Positions 10,551 to 18,967 of a stretch of 64,000 bases of DNA are shown in pieces. Within the stretch, counting starts at the first letter, position 1. The number at the start of each line of letters is the position of its first letter. This DNA is from Paenibacillus physcomitrellae (GTDB lineage: Bacteria > Bacillota > Bacilli > Paenibacillales > Paenibacillaceae). The DNA is taken from positions 1,426,001 through 1,490,000 of the forward strand of contig NZ_CP022584.1 of assembly GCF_002240225.1 (NCBI RefSeq), written 5' to 3'. The translations under genes and the position numbers were made by a program. The notes under the pieces were generated by a model. The model saw only the letters and a program-made list of their open reading frames with translations. It made no database searches and was not told where the DNA came from.

Positions 10551-10590
10551 AAAAAGCATGGCCCAGGTATCTCCCCTTACAGCCATGCTT
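10551..10590 (-). terminator. Terminator of the lspA-rluD unit
   Basis: The minus strand carries AGCATGGC pairing with GCCATGCT around a 19-base loop, followed by a run of T. It lies 55 bases after the rluD-like stop codon. Confidence 0.78.
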
Positions 10591-10644
10591 TAAATGCCAC
10601 TAATGCTTACAAACTTTCAAATGTTCGTCTGGTCTTAAATGGAA

Positions 10645-11625
10645 TTAACGCCCGCGAAGCTGCACCAGAAGCTGCTCCATATCTTCAGGCATTGGAGCGG
10701 CAAATTCCAGTTGCTCACCACTGCGCGGATGAACGAATCCGAGCACCGCCGCATGAAGCGCTTGGCCGTCCATCTTGATGCCTTTGCTTTTGCCGTACAT
10801 CGGATCTCCGACCAGCGGATGGCCGATAAACTTCATATGCACACGAATCTGGTGCGTGCGTCCGGTCTCCAGCTTCAGCTCAAGCAGGGTATAATCGCCA
10901 AAGCGTTCAACCACCTGGAAATGCGTGACCGCATGTTTGCTGTTCTTCTCCGTTACCGTGAACATCTTCCGGTCAGCGGAATCACGCCCGATCGGCGCGT
11001 CCACCGTGCCTTGATCATGGCTCAGGTTGCCGTGCACCAGCGCAAAATATTTGCGTGTAACCGAATGGTCCTTAAGCTGAGCGGCAAGTGAAGCGTGAGC
11101 CAGATCATTTTTAGCGGCCATTAGCAGACCTGATGTATCCTTGTCGATCCGATGGACAATGCCGGGACGGAGTTCGCCGTTAATACCCGACAAATCCTTA
11201 CAGTGAAACATCAAAGCGTTCACAAGTGTCCCGGAAGCGTGTCCGGGTGCCGGATGAACGACCATGCCTCTTGGTTTATTGACCACGATTACATCGCTGT
11301 CTTCATAATACACATCAAGCGGAATATCCTCCGGCACGATTTCAACGGCGCTTGTCTCTGGAATCTGGACGACCACTTCGTCTCCTGCCGCGAGCTTATA
11401 ATTGGCTTTGACAGGCTTGCCGTTAACGGTAACATGACCGCCGTCGATCCAAAGCTGGATCTGGCTTCGGGAAACCTGCTCCTCCAGACCCTCTACAATA
11501 TATTTGTCTATCCGTTGTTTAGCGTCCTTCGCATCAGCCGTCCATTCGTATAATCCCGCGTTATCCTCGGACAACAATGGCTTGTCCACTGAAGCTGAAT
11601 GGTCTGACTGGTCCAAATTTCTCAT
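10645..11625 (-). CDS. RluA/RluD-family 23S rRNA pseudouridine synthase
   Basis: The protein (326 residues) has an N-terminal S4 RNA-binding domain (about residues 35-90, RIDKYIVEGL...VSRSQIQLWIDGG) and a C-terminal pseudouridine synthase domain. The catalytic Asp lies in HRIDKDTSGLLMAAK. It corresponds to B. subtilis YlyB, which sits at the same place between lspA and pyrR. Family members modify 23S rRNA uridines (positions 1911, 1915 and 1917 for RluD); the exact target here is inferred. The ATG at 11625 overlaps the lspA stop (ATGA), which indicates coupling; the S4 domain begins well after it. Confidence 0.92.
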   Translation of the reverse strand: MRNLDQSDHSASVDKPLLSEDNAGLYEWTADAKDAKQRIDKYIVEGLEEQVSRSQIQLWIDGGHVTVNGKPVKANYKLAAGDEVVVQIPETSAVEIVPEDIPLDVYYEDSDVIVVNKPRGMVVHPAPGHASGTLVNALMFHCKDLSGINGELRPGIVHRIDKDTSGLLMAAKNDLAHASLAAQLKDHSVTRKYFALVHGNLSHDQGTVDAPIGRDSADRKMFTVTEKNSKHAVTHFQVVERFGDYTLLELKLETGRTHQIRVHMKFIGHPLVGDPMYGKSKGIKMDGQALHAAVLGFVHPRSGEQLEFAAPMPEDMEQLLVQLRGR

Positions 11626-12119
11626 AGATGATTGTCTCCTCGCATTGGATCGGCCGGCTTGGTTTTGTCCCGGCGGTTCTCCAGCAAAGTATCCAGAATA
11701 ATTAAGGCAACACCGACTACAATACAAGAATCCGCGAAATTAAAAATCGGGAAAATATAGCTGCCAAACGTAAATTGCAGAAAATCAACAACTTCAGCGC
11801 TTACAGAGCGATCCAGGAAATTGCCGATAGCCCCGCCCAAAATGAGGGAAAGCGCGACGGGAAGCAGCTTCTGACCGTTCTTCTTCACCCGTTCCATATA
11901 CCAGACGATTCCAATTACAACCGCAATGGTAATCACGATAAAAAACCAGCGTTTACCTTGTAAAATACCGAAAGCAGCGCCCTGGTTCCGGCTGGACGTA
12001 ATCACAAAAAAATGCCCGATGATCGGAATTTCTTCCCCGATCTGCAGCTGTTTCGCAATCAGATATTTCGTTCCTTGGTCAACCAGAAAAGCGATTAAAG
12101 CGATCAAATAATACACCAC
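11622..12119 (-). CDS. lspA: Lipoprotein signal peptidase (signal peptidase II)
   Basis: LspA removes the signal peptide of diacylglyceryl-modified prolipoproteins in the membrane. The 165 residues hold four membrane segments, and the aspartyl-protease pair lies in GNFLDR (near residue 103) and FNFADS (near 130). The NQGAAFG motif of box III is also intact. The start is a GTG at 12119 with GGGGTGA upstream; a second GTG follows directly and cannot be excluded. It forms a two-gene unit with the rluD-like gene. Confidence 0.96.
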   Translation of the reverse strand: MVYYLIALIAFLVDQGTKYLIAKQLQIGEEIPIIGHFFVITSSRNQGAAFGILQGKRWFFIVITIAVVIGIVWYMERVKKNGQKLLPVALSLILGGAIGNFLDRSVSAEVVDFLQFTFGSYIFPIFNFADSCIVVGVALIILDTLLENRRDKTKPADPMRGDNHL

Positions 12120-12324
12120 AGTAGGTTGTCACCCCGTTTTGTCTTATGGCGTTCCGGCTTTCCCACTCAGACAGGATTAACCAAAACAAGCTTCCTTATT
12201 GTAGCACAGGGCCCAATATACCGTCCATGCACGAAAGGATTTTCCTTCTCTAAAATTAGGCCTTTTGGCGCAATCTAAACGGTAGCACCAGCGAATTTAT
12301 ATCTTCAGGAAGGAGTCCTGTCCG
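12120..12324. other. Divergent gap between lspA and yteA
   Basis: About 200 bases separate two divergent genes and should contain both promoters. A strong site GGAAGGAG precedes yteA. No convincing -35/-10 pair was found on either strand. Confidence 0.4.
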
Positions 12325-13062
12325 ATGGATCACCTGACACAAAACGAACTGCAGCGTCTTGAGGAACAGCTTCTGGAACGAAAGCAGGACCTTGAACACC
12401 GATTGGAAGACAACGATCATTTCGGCATCGAAGCTTCTCTCCGCGACGAAACCGGCGAGCTGTCCACCAACGATAACCACCCTGCGGATGTCGCGACAGA
12501 AATGTTTGAGCGCTCCAAGGATTTATCGCTGCTGGAGCATGCCGAAATGGAACTGACCCGCGTTAACGAAGCCCTTCTTCGCATGCAGGACGGCTCCTAT
12601 GGTATCTGTGAAACCTGCGGGGGTGCTATTGACCCGGAGCGTTTGAAGGCGATTCCTGAGACCTGCTACTGCCGCGAGCATAGTCCTCAGCAGCTCGTCT
12701 CAGCGAGACGTCCGGTGGAGGAAGAACTTTTGTATCCACCGTTTGGCCGAACCAGCTTTGACGAGCGCAGCGATGAGACCGAATTTGACGGCGAGGATGC
12801 CTGGCAGATCGTCGAAAGCTTTGGTAGCTCAACCTCTCCGGCTTACGCCGAGGATAACGAGGTCGACGACTACAATGACCTTGAGATTGAAGCCAGCGGT
12901 GAGCTGGACGGCTTTACCGAAGCTTTTGAAAGCTTTGTAGCCACCGATATTTACGGCAGCAATACCGTTTTTTACCGGAACGGCGTTTACCGCAAGCATA
13001 TGAAAGAAACCAAACATCTGGCTTCAGAGGATTCACTTGGCAGAGGCTCCAACATTTATTAA
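12325..13062 (+). CDS. TraR/DksA-type zinc-finger protein, YteA-like (sporulation-associated family)
   Basis: The 245-residue protein starts with a coiled-coil (residues 1-80, rich in Leu, Glu and Arg) and then a DksA-type zinc finger: C95-x2-C98, 17 residues, C116-x2-H119. The C-x2-H end replaces the usual C-x2-C and fits the YteA branch. The acidic C-terminal half has no known domain. B. subtilis has a DksA-like gene (ylyA) at this same place, upstream of lspA. Such proteins bind RNA polymerase in other bacteria; a role in sporulation gene expression here is inferred. It is on the plus strand, opposite almost all its neighbours. Confidence 0.86.
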   Translation: MDHLTQNELQRLEEQLLERKQDLEHRLEDNDHFGIEASLRDETGELSTNDNHPADVATEMFERSKDLSLLEHAEMELTRVNEALLRMQDGSYGICETCGGAIDPERLKAIPETCYCREHSPQQLVSARRPVEEELLYPPFGRTSFDERSDETEFDGEDAWQIVESFGSSTSPAYAEDNEVDDYNDLEIEASGELDGFTEAFESFVATDIYGSNTVFYRNGVYRKHMKETKHLASEDSLGRGSNIY

Positions 13063-13072
13063 TGCGGTATAG

Positions 13073-13450
13073 CTAAAGCTGCAGCTGTCTTTGCACGATC
13101 CGGACCAGATCCGCGATATAATCGCCGATGATGGGCAGGTTAAGCGCTCCAAGCGCCTGCAGCAGATAAATGATGGTGGCCCCAAATAAAGTCAGCCCGA
13201 TACCGTATCCAACGCCTCTGGCCGTTCCCGACAATAAATTCAGCCAAATCAGCCGAAAGGGTCTGTGAAGCAGTTGGGTGTAGTCTGCTATTCTTGATTT
13301 CTCCAGCTCATTGGCGAGCCAGACCGTCAGCTCATACATTTTGTTCATCCGGTCTTCCATATTCTCCGGTTCGGCTTCTGCGTTTATAACGGGCGGCTTA
13401 TGTAATGGTAATTTCCCGTCTATTTTCCCGTCTTTGTTGTTCAGCTTCAT
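13073..13450 (-). CDS. DUF5665-type membrane protein
   Basis: This 125-residue protein has a soluble N-terminal part containing MNKMYELTVWLANELEKS, an amphipathic stretch (DYTQLLHRPFRLIWLNLLSG) and one clear membrane segment (residues 82-105, VGYGIGLTLFGATIIYLLQAL). This order is typical of the DUF5665 family of Bacillales, which has no known function. The ATG at 13450 is preferred over 13462 because the latter touches the AAGG of the ribosome site. It is convergent with yteA, with only ten bases between the stops, and lies after ileS. Confidence 0.75.
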   Translation of the reverse strand: MKLNNKDGKIDGKLPLHKPPVINAEAEPENMEDRMNKMYELTVWLANELEKSRIADYTQLLHRPFRLIWLNLLSGTARGVGYGIGLTLFGATIIYLLQALGALNLPIIGDYIADLVRIVQRQLQL

Positions 13451-13513
13451 GCAGGGTATCATCCTTTATTCTTCTCGAAAAAGAACCAAATAGCGCAAAC
13501 GAGCCGGTCAGTT

Positions 13514-13556
13514 CCGAAGAAGGTCGACCTCGACCTTCTTCGGGCTGCCCAGCCCG
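13514..13556. repeat. Two adjacent long palindromes upstream of the DUF5665 gene
   Basis: CCGAAGAAGGTCGA (13514-13527) and its exact complement at 13530-13543 are separated by CC. They are followed by CGGGCTG (13541-13547) and CAGCCCG (13550-13556), again separated by CC and sharing three bases with the first palindrome. There is no T run. In RNA this would fold into strong hairpins; in DNA it could bind a dimeric regulator. Confidence 0.7.
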
Positions 13557-13624
13557 TCCGCTATTCTTTAGCTTGTATTATAACCCTGCACAGGGAAGAG
13601 CATGCAGGCCCTCGATGAAATCAG

Positions 13625-13646
13625 GTTAACTGTGAACCCAGTTAAC
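13625..13646 (-). terminator. Hairpin just after ileS, weak terminator candidate
   Basis: GTTAACTG and CAGTTAAC form an 8-bp stem with a 6-base loop, beginning three bases after the ileS stop. The sequence after it is not rich in T, so termination may be inefficient and ileS transcripts may read into the DUF5665 gene. Confidence 0.45.
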
Positions 13647-13648
13647 GT

Positions 13649-16600
13649 TTAAACTACAACCGTTACCCCGATTTTTTTGCTCCCCAAATCGATAACTTCC
13701 ATATCAGCCGCTTCGCCGAAGCTCACGTCCGTTACCAGAACATTCTCTTTCAATACGTCCATAAACGCCGTGATGGCCTGCTTCAGCTCGTCGTCCACAT
13801 GCAGTGTCAGCGCCACACGTCTCTCGATCGGAAGATCCAGCTTCTTGCGTGTATCCTGAACGGCCCGAACCACCTCGCGGACCCAGCCTTCCTGTTCCAA
13901 CTCAGGCGTAAGGTCGGTATTGAGGGCTACAGTGATGCCATAGCCGGAAGCGGAAGCAAAACCTTCTTTGGCTGTCTTCTCAATCAGCAGCTCCTCCGAA
14001 GTAATCTGCAGCTCTTCACCTTCAGGAGAAACAACCGCGAGTTTGCCTGTCTCTACGACCTGGCGGGTATCCGCCGGTGCCATGTTTTTCAGGAAGCCCT
14101 GCAGGAAACCGACATTTTTGCCATATTTCTTGCCAGCTACTTTCAGGTTCAGCTTCAGGGTGAAATCCACAACCCCGCTGTCGCTGTTCTCGATTTCGAT
14201 CTTCTTGACGTTGATCTCTTCTTTGATGATCTCTTCATAGGAAGCTGCATCGAAATCAGTGCTGAGCGAAACGACCAAGCCGGAGAGCGGCTGGCGGGTT
14301 TTGAGACCTGTTTCGTTCCGGACGTTGCGGGCCAGCTCAACGATTTGACGCGCTGTTTCCATATCCTGCTCCAGCGTTTGATCGATCAAAGCTTCATCCG
14401 CCTTCGGATAATCGGCCAAATGCACACTTTCTCCGCCAGTCAGGTTCACGAAGATGTCCTCCGAAAGCATTGGTGTGTACGGAGCCATCAGCTTCGCCAA
14501 AGTCACCAGCACGCTGGTCAGCGTTTGGTAAGCGGACAGTTTGTCTTCGTTCAGACCTTCGCCCCAGAAACGGTCGCGGGAGCGGCGGATGTACCAGTTG
14601 CTCAGCTCATCGACAAACCCTTCAATCGCTTTAGCCGGATTCAGGAAGTCGTTGACAGCAAGTCCTTTATCCACCGTGCCGATCAAGGAGTTCAAACGGG
14701 ACAAAATCCAGCGGTCCAGTTTGTTCTCGGATGGTCGGTAGGCGTGCTCTTCAGCCTGATAGCCATCGATGTTCGCATAAAGCGTCAGGAACGCATGCGT
14801 ATTCACCAGCGTATCAATCACTTTGGATTTGGCCTCTCCTACAATGCCTTTGGAGAAACGTTTGCTGTTCCACGGCGCACTGTCGGACAGCAGCGCCCAA
14901 CGGAAGGCGTCCGTGCCGTATTCATTGATGATGTCCCAAGGATCGATGACATTGCCTTTGGATTTGGACATCTTTTGTCCACCTTCATCCAGCACATGCC
15001 CTGTCGCGATAACGGCTTTGTACGCCGGTTTGCCCGTGTACAGCGTCGATACGGCAAGCAGGCTGTAGAACCAGCCGCGCGTTTGGTCAATGCCTTCGCA
15101 GATCATGTCGGCCGGATACTGCTCGCCAAAGGTCGCTTCATTTTCAAACGGATAATGCTGCTGGGCGAATGGCATCGAACCGCTGTCGAACCAGACGTCG
15201 ATTACCTCCGGCGTTCTGTTCATCACGGCGCCTTCCTGGAACGGCGACTTCAGCTGAATGCCGTCCACATACGGCTTGTGCAGCTCAATGTCCTCCGGAA
15301 TATCGCCTACCGCCCGGGATCTCAGATCCGCGATGCTTTTAGGCGCATATTCCTTGCCCGTCGCTTCGCAGACCCAAACGTTAAGCGGTGTTCCCCAATA
15401 GCGGTTCCGGCTGATGTTCCAATCCACCAAATCCTCAAGGAATTTGCCGAAACGGCCTTCGCGGATATGATCCGGATACCATTGAACGGTATTGTTGTTG
15501 GCGATCAGCTGATCTTTGACCGCTGTCGTTTGGATGAACCAGCTGTCCATCGCATAGTAGAGCAGCGGCGTTTTGCAGCGCCAGCAGAACGGATAGCTGT
15601 GCTCGTATTTTTCCTTACCGTACAGCAAGCCCTTCTCGGACAAAGCTTTAACGATATCTACGTCCAGCGTTTCGTCTTTCACGAACCGGCCGGCAAAATC
15701 ACTCACCACGTCTGTGTAGCGGCCCTGCTGATCCACGACGTTGATAAACTCCACGCCGTTGTCGCGGCAGGTCTTATAGTCGTCTTCGCCGTGGGCAGGC
15801 GCGATATGAACAATCCCTGTACCGCTGGATTCCGTTACGAAAGAAGCGCCCAGAATTTTCAGGCCGTTCTCCGGATGGATATAGCCGAATGGGGCGTCAT
15901 AGGATTGACCGACCAATTCAGAGCCTTTCAGGCTCGAAAGCACTTCATAGTCACCCTTCAGTACGTCTTCGGCCAAATTTTTAGCCACGATGTAAGTTTC
16001 ACCGTTTTGGATGGCACGTACATATTCCAGATCCGGATTCACCGCAAGCGCAGAGTTCGCCGGCAAGGTCCAAGGCGTTGTCGTCCAGGCCAAAACATAA
16101 TCGCCGCTGTTCTTCAGTTTGAATTTGGCTGTGGCACTAAGGTCCTTCACGTCTTCATAACCCTGTGCAACCTCATGGGAGCTGAGTGTCGTCTGACAGC
16201 TAGGGCAATACGGGCTGACGCGGTGACCGCGGTACAGCAGCCCTTTCTCATGAATCGTGCCGAGAATGTTCCACACGCTTTCAATATAGTTGTTATCCAT
16301 CGTGATATAAGGGTGGTCCAGATCCGTCCAGTAAGCAATCGCTTCAGTCAGCTCTCTCCACTGCTTCTCATATTCAAACACGCTCGCCTTACATTTCTTG
16401 ACGAACTCTTCGATGCCGTAATTCTCGATTTCCTGTTTGCCGGAAATACCCAGCTGCTTCTCTACGCCAAGCTCGACCGGAAGACCGTGTGTATCCCATC
16501 CGGCTTTGCGCACGACGCGGTAACCGTTCATCGTCTGGTAACGGCCGATAAAGTCTTTGATTACACGGCCCAGCACGTGCCCGATATGCGGTTTGCCGTT

Positions 16601-16747
16601 AGCAGTCGGCGGTCCTTCGTAGAAGACATAATTCGGACGGCCTTCCCGGTTTTGGATCGTTCTCTGGAACGTATTCTCCTGCTGCCATTTAGCGAGAATC
16701 CGCTGTTCGCGTGCCCGCGCTTTCTCTTTCACATCGACTTTTTGCAC
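13649..16747 (-). CDS. ileS: Isoleucyl-tRNA synthetase, long (IleS2/eukaryote-like) type
   Basis: IleS charges tRNA-Ile. The class I signatures are intact: HIGH at residues 54-57 and KMSKS near 592-596. The editing domain lies between, and an anticodon-binding domain follows. At 1032 residues it exceeds the common bacterial type (about 920) and lacks that type's C-terminal zinc-binding tail; instead it ends in a long extension (MEVIDLGSKKIGVTVVV), like archaeal, eukaryotic and IleS2 enzymes. IleS2 enzymes are known to be less sensitive to mupirocin; resistance here is inference. The start is GTG, 8 bases after GAGAGGGTG. A T-box leader with an Ile specifier controls it. The position beside divIVA matches B. 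subtilis, whose enzyme is of the shorter type. Confidence 0.96.
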   Translation of the reverse strand: MQKVDVKEKARAREQRILAKWQQENTFQRTIQNREGRPNYVFYEGPPTANGKPHIGHVLGRVIKDFIGRYQTMNGYRVVRKAGWDTHGLPVELGVEKQLGISGKQEIENYGIEEFVKKCKASVFEYEKQWRELTEAIAYWTDLDHPYITMDNNYIESVWNILGTIHEKGLLYRGHRVSPYCPSCQTTLSSHEVAQGYEDVKDLSATAKFKLKNSGDYVLAWTTTPWTLPANSALAVNPDLEYVRAIQNGETYIVAKNLAEDVLKGDYEVLSSLKGSELVGQSYDAPFGYIHPENGLKILGASFVTESSGTGIVHIAPAHGEDDYKTCRDNGVEFINVVDQQGRYTDVVSDFAGRFVKDETLDVDIVKALSEKGLLYGKEKYEHSYPFCWRCKTPLLYYAMDSWFIQTTAVKDQLIANNNTVQWYPDHIREGRFGKFLEDLVDWNISRNRYWGTPLNVWVCEATGKEYAPKSIADLRSRAVGDIPEDIELHKPYVDGIQLKSPFQEGAVMNRTPEVIDVWFDSGSMPFAQQHYPFENEATFGEQYPADMICEGIDQTRGWFYSLLAVSTLYTGKPAYKAVIATGHVLDEGGQKMSKSKGNVIDPWDIINEYGTDAFRWALLSDSAPWNSKRFSKGIVGEAKSKVIDTLVNTHAFLTLYANIDGYQAEEHAYRPSENKLDRWILSRLNSLIGTVDKGLAVNDFLNPAKAIEGFVDELSNWYIRRSRDRFWGEGLNEDKLSAYQTLTSVLVTLAKLMAPYTPMLSEDIFVNLTGGESVHLADYPKADEALIDQTLEQDMETARQIVELARNVRNETGLKTRQPLSGLVVSLSTDFDAASYEEIIKEEINVKKIEIENSDSGVVDFTLKLNLKVAGKKYGKNVGFLQGFLKNMAPADTRQVVETGKLAVVSPEGEELQITSEELLIEKTAKEGFASASGYGITVALNTDLTPELEQEGWVREVVRAVQDTRKKLDLPIERRVALTLHVDDELKQAITAFMDVLKENVLVTDVSFGEAADMEVIDLGSKKIGVTVVV

Positions 16748-16783
16748 TTGAAAGACACCCTCTCATGAATAATTGAAAACAAC

Positions 16784-16815
16784 AAAAAAAGCCCCCGCCC
16801 CAAAGGGACGAGAAC
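16784..16815 (-). terminator. T-box terminator before ileS
   Basis: The minus strand carries an 11-bp stem (GTTCTCGTCCC with GGGGCGGGGGC, several G-U pairs) with a TTT loop and seven T residues. It overlaps the region that would otherwise form the antiterminator and is the regulated end point of the T-box. Confidence 0.85.
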
Positions 16816-16818
16816 TAT

Positions 16819-17146
16819 GCTCGCGTTACCACCCTAATTCCATAATGCGGCTGATTCTTACCACGAAGAAATAAGCCCATTATGACTCTCATAGCCCGCA
16901 TGACTTCCACACGGGGCCTGTGTAACGGTAGGCTGGCCGGTCAAGCTTACACATTCAAAGACGGAGGCCTAACAGGCCTATAACCCACACCATACCTTGA
17001 ATTTTCAGCTTCACATCTCCGGGATGATATACCTTCTGCGTGCTGAACATCGGCTTTCAGCGGCATGCCGACTCTCTGGGGAACAACCCCGCAGCGTACG
17101 AATTCCCATCATCAATATTTCAATATAAGACTGACAATTAAATGTA
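16819..17146 (-). promoter_or_regulatory. Isoleucine T-box riboswitch leader
   Basis: The conserved T-box AGGGTGGTAACGCGAGC is at 16819-16836, matching the AGGGTGGNACCGCG core except for one base. Stem I elements occur upstream, including AGAGAG near 17075. The specifier loop holds ATC (17026-17028) followed by A, the isoleucine codon. Uncharged tRNA-Ile should pair with the specifier and with the T-box bulge and so prevent termination. An ileS gene directly downstream confirms the amino acid. Confidence 0.93.
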
Positions 17147-17152
17147 ATGTAT

Positions 17153-17180
17153 ATTGTATAACACTTACTTTAAATGTCAA
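17153..17180 (-). promoter_or_regulatory. Promoter of the ileS T-box transcript
   Basis: TTGACA (17175-17180) and TACAAT (17153-17158) lie 16 bases apart on the minus strand, a strong sigma A promoter. The leader would start near 17146 and be about 400 bases long. Confidence 0.87.
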
Positions 17181-17222
17181 CCATTAAAAGCCCGTTTCAA
17201 GCAGTATCACCTGAAAAAGCAA

Positions 17223-17735
17223 TTAATAAACTTCTCTTACTTCCCGCTCACGTTGTTGTTCCTTGTCCGAAGCGCGGTCCTCTAAAGACTCCCACCCTTC
17301 TTGACTTAACAATTCAAGCTGCGCTTCTACCAGTGTCCGGAAACGGGCACGATAAATGGAAGCCTGCTTCTTCAATTCTTCTACCTCCAAAGAAACGCGG
17401 CGAGATTTGGACAACGACTCATTGATGATCCGGTCGGCATTCTTCTCTGCTTCTTTGATGATCAATTGCGCTTCCTTCTTGGCATTGTTTCTGACTTCAT
17501 CCGCAGCTTCCTGGGCTACGATGATCGTCTTGCTTAAAGTTTCTTCAATATTGGCAAAGTGATCCAGCTTCTCTTGCACAGCGAGCAGCTGATTCTGCAA
17601 TTCCTTGTTCTCGCGAATCACGATCTCATAGTCTTTAATGACCTGATCAAGGAATTCGTTCACTTCATCTTCGTCATAACCGCGAAGTCTTCTAGAGAAC
17701 TCCTTGTTATGTATGTCCAGCGGTGTTAATGGCAT
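17223..17735 (-). CDS. divIVA: DivIVA cell-pole and septum-site protein
   Basis: DivIVA binds curved membrane at septa and poles and, in spore formers, helps anchor the chromosome at the pole. The N-terminal membrane-binding domain begins PLTPLDIHNKEFSRRLRGYD, with the family's key RGYDEDEVNEFLD. Two long coiled-coil stretches cover residues 30-150, and the tail is charged. The ATG at 17735 follows AGGAGGTG; a GTG three codons earlier lies within the ribosome site and is rejected. It sits at the end of the ylm cluster, as in B. subtilis. Confidence 0.95.
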   Translation of the reverse strand: MPLTPLDIHNKEFSRRLRGYDEDEVNEFLDQVIKDYEIVIRENKELQNQLLAVQEKLDHFANIEETLSKTIIVAQEAADEVRNNAKKEAQLIIKEAEKNADRIINESLSKSRRVSLEVEELKKQASIYRARFRTLVEAQLELLSQEGWESLEDRASDKEQQREREVREVY

Positions 17736-17775
17736 GGGAAGCACCTCCTGAATGATTTAAACCGTGAATATACAC

Positions 17776-17811
17776 ACGCTTATTCCTCTAAATATATGCA
17801 TCGATAAGCGT
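17776..17811. repeat. Inverted repeat upstream of divIVA
   Basis: ACGCTTAT (17776-17783) and ATAAGCGT (17804-17811) are exact complements 20 bases apart, between ylmH and divIVA. They could be a protein-binding site near the divIVA promoter or a leader hairpin. Confidence 0.4.
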
Positions 17812-17901
17812 TTAACGCTGAAAATCGGTACAGCCTGTATTCCTTCACAGATTGGGTAAATCAAACTATTCGACAAGAAATCTCGAACTCCTGCAAAGGA
17901 T

Positions 17902-18690
17902 TTATACAAATTTCCCGATTTTCACCCGGTACCTTCCCTTTTTCGTCATGCCTTCAAGCTCCAGCACTTTAAACCGGCCAAACCCCTGCAGTGAAACAAC
18001 ATCCCCTGCTTTGAGCGGCTTCGAAGGGTCCTCTTCCGTCTTCCAGTTCACCCGGCAGCGCCCCGCCTTAATCGGCGCAAGGATCTTGCTGCGGCTAAGC
18101 CGGAAAACATCGCCGGCAATTCCGTCCAAACGCAAAGAAGCCACCGTAATGTCCAGCGGCTCCTGAACCGAATCAGCCATCTTAAGCTGTTCCAGCTCCA
18201 GAATGTCCGTTAATACGGACACACGGTGTACCTGCCGAAGGTGCAGATTAAGGAAGTCCGCGATGTCGGCCGTTACGATCACATGACAGCCGTCTTCCCG
18301 CACATGGAAGTCGCCAATCACATCGCGCTTGAGTCCAAGCCCCAGAATAGCTCCCATGTAATCCCCGTGATCCAGCTCGGCAAGCCGTTCATCTTCCGAT
18401 GTAACGCTAATCACCTTCATGTCCATCGGCTCGCTGTTCAGATCCCGGTAATCAGGCGCAATCAATGCCCGCCGTCTCTCTGCCCCATCGTAACCTCCGT
18501 CAAGCCGAACAGCAACGTCCGGATGACGGTTGGCAAGACTCGTCAGAATAAGGCTTTGCCGGGGGTCAAGGAACCCGGTAAGCTTCACTTCATGATAGTC
18601 GCCGGCATTCACTACCCATTCCCATGCCCGGTCGATAAACGGTTTCTCTTCAGGCAGAAAATGCACATAAATATCGTCCGTTCTTGCCAT
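17902..18690 (-). CDS. ylmH: YlmH-type S4-domain RNA-binding protein
   Basis: The 262-residue protein ends with an S4 RNA-binding domain (about residues 182-245, TVASLRLDGIAGDVFRLSRS...LKAGDVVSLQG). A conserved N-terminal YlmH domain precedes it. B. subtilis YlmH is encoded in the same place and has been linked to ribosome-associated quality control; an older view links it to division. It begins one base after the ylmG stop codon without a good ribosome site, so coupled translation is likely. Confidence 0.92.
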   Translation of the reverse strand: MARTDDIYVHFLPEEKPFIDRAWEWVVNAGDYHEVKLTGFLDPRQSLILTSLANRHPDVAVRLDGGYDGAERRRALIAPDYRDLNSEPMDMKVISVTSEDERLAELDHGDYMGAILGLGLKRDVIGDFHVREDGCHVIVTADIADFLNLHLRQVHRVSVLTDILELEQLKMADSVQEPLDITVASLRLDGIAGDVFRLSRSKILAPIKAGRCRVNWKTEEDPSKPLKAGDVVSLQGFGRFKVLELEGMTKKGRYRVKIGKFV

Positions 18691-18691
18691 T

Positions 18692-18967
18692 TCAATAGAA
18701 CACCAGACTCAAAATATATTTCAGCCCCAATACCGCATATCGAAGCGCAATCAATGCAATAATCGGCGAAATATCAATCATCCCCATAATAGGCGGGATA
18801 AAACGTCTGAAGACGGAAAGATACGGCTCCACCAGCTTGCCCAGCCATTCGCCAACGAAGCTCTCGCGAACATTCGGCAGCCAGGACATGAGCACATAGA
18901 TAATAATCATGAAGTAGTATATCGAACTTAAAATATCAATTATACTAAAGATCAATTCCACGGTCAC
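18692..18967 (-). CDS. ylmG: YggT-family membrane protein (YlmG)
   Basis: This 91-residue protein has two membrane segments (residues 7-28 and 66-86) separated by the conserved loop MSWLPNVRES...LVEPYLSVFRRFIPP. The family is found beside sepF in most Gram-positives and is thought to help septum or osmotic functions, without a known reaction. A GTG start overlaps the sepF stop codon (GTGA). Confidence 0.92.
   Translation of the reverse strand: MTVELIFSIIDILSSIYYFMIIIYVLMSWLPNVRESFVGEWLGKLVEPYLSVFRRFIPPIMGMIDISPIIALIALRYAVLGLKYILSLVFY

Noticed and set aside
13514-13556. The palindromes after ileS as a terminator
   Set aside because: No T run on either side; the shorter hairpin at 13625-13646 is nearer to the ileS stop.
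13799-16768. A 989-codon open frame on the plus strand across ileS
   Set aside because: It is exactly antisense to a clear IleS; its protein has no recognisable motif and a composition typical of reverse-strand codon bias (many Arg, Phe, Leu). No ribosome site precedes it.
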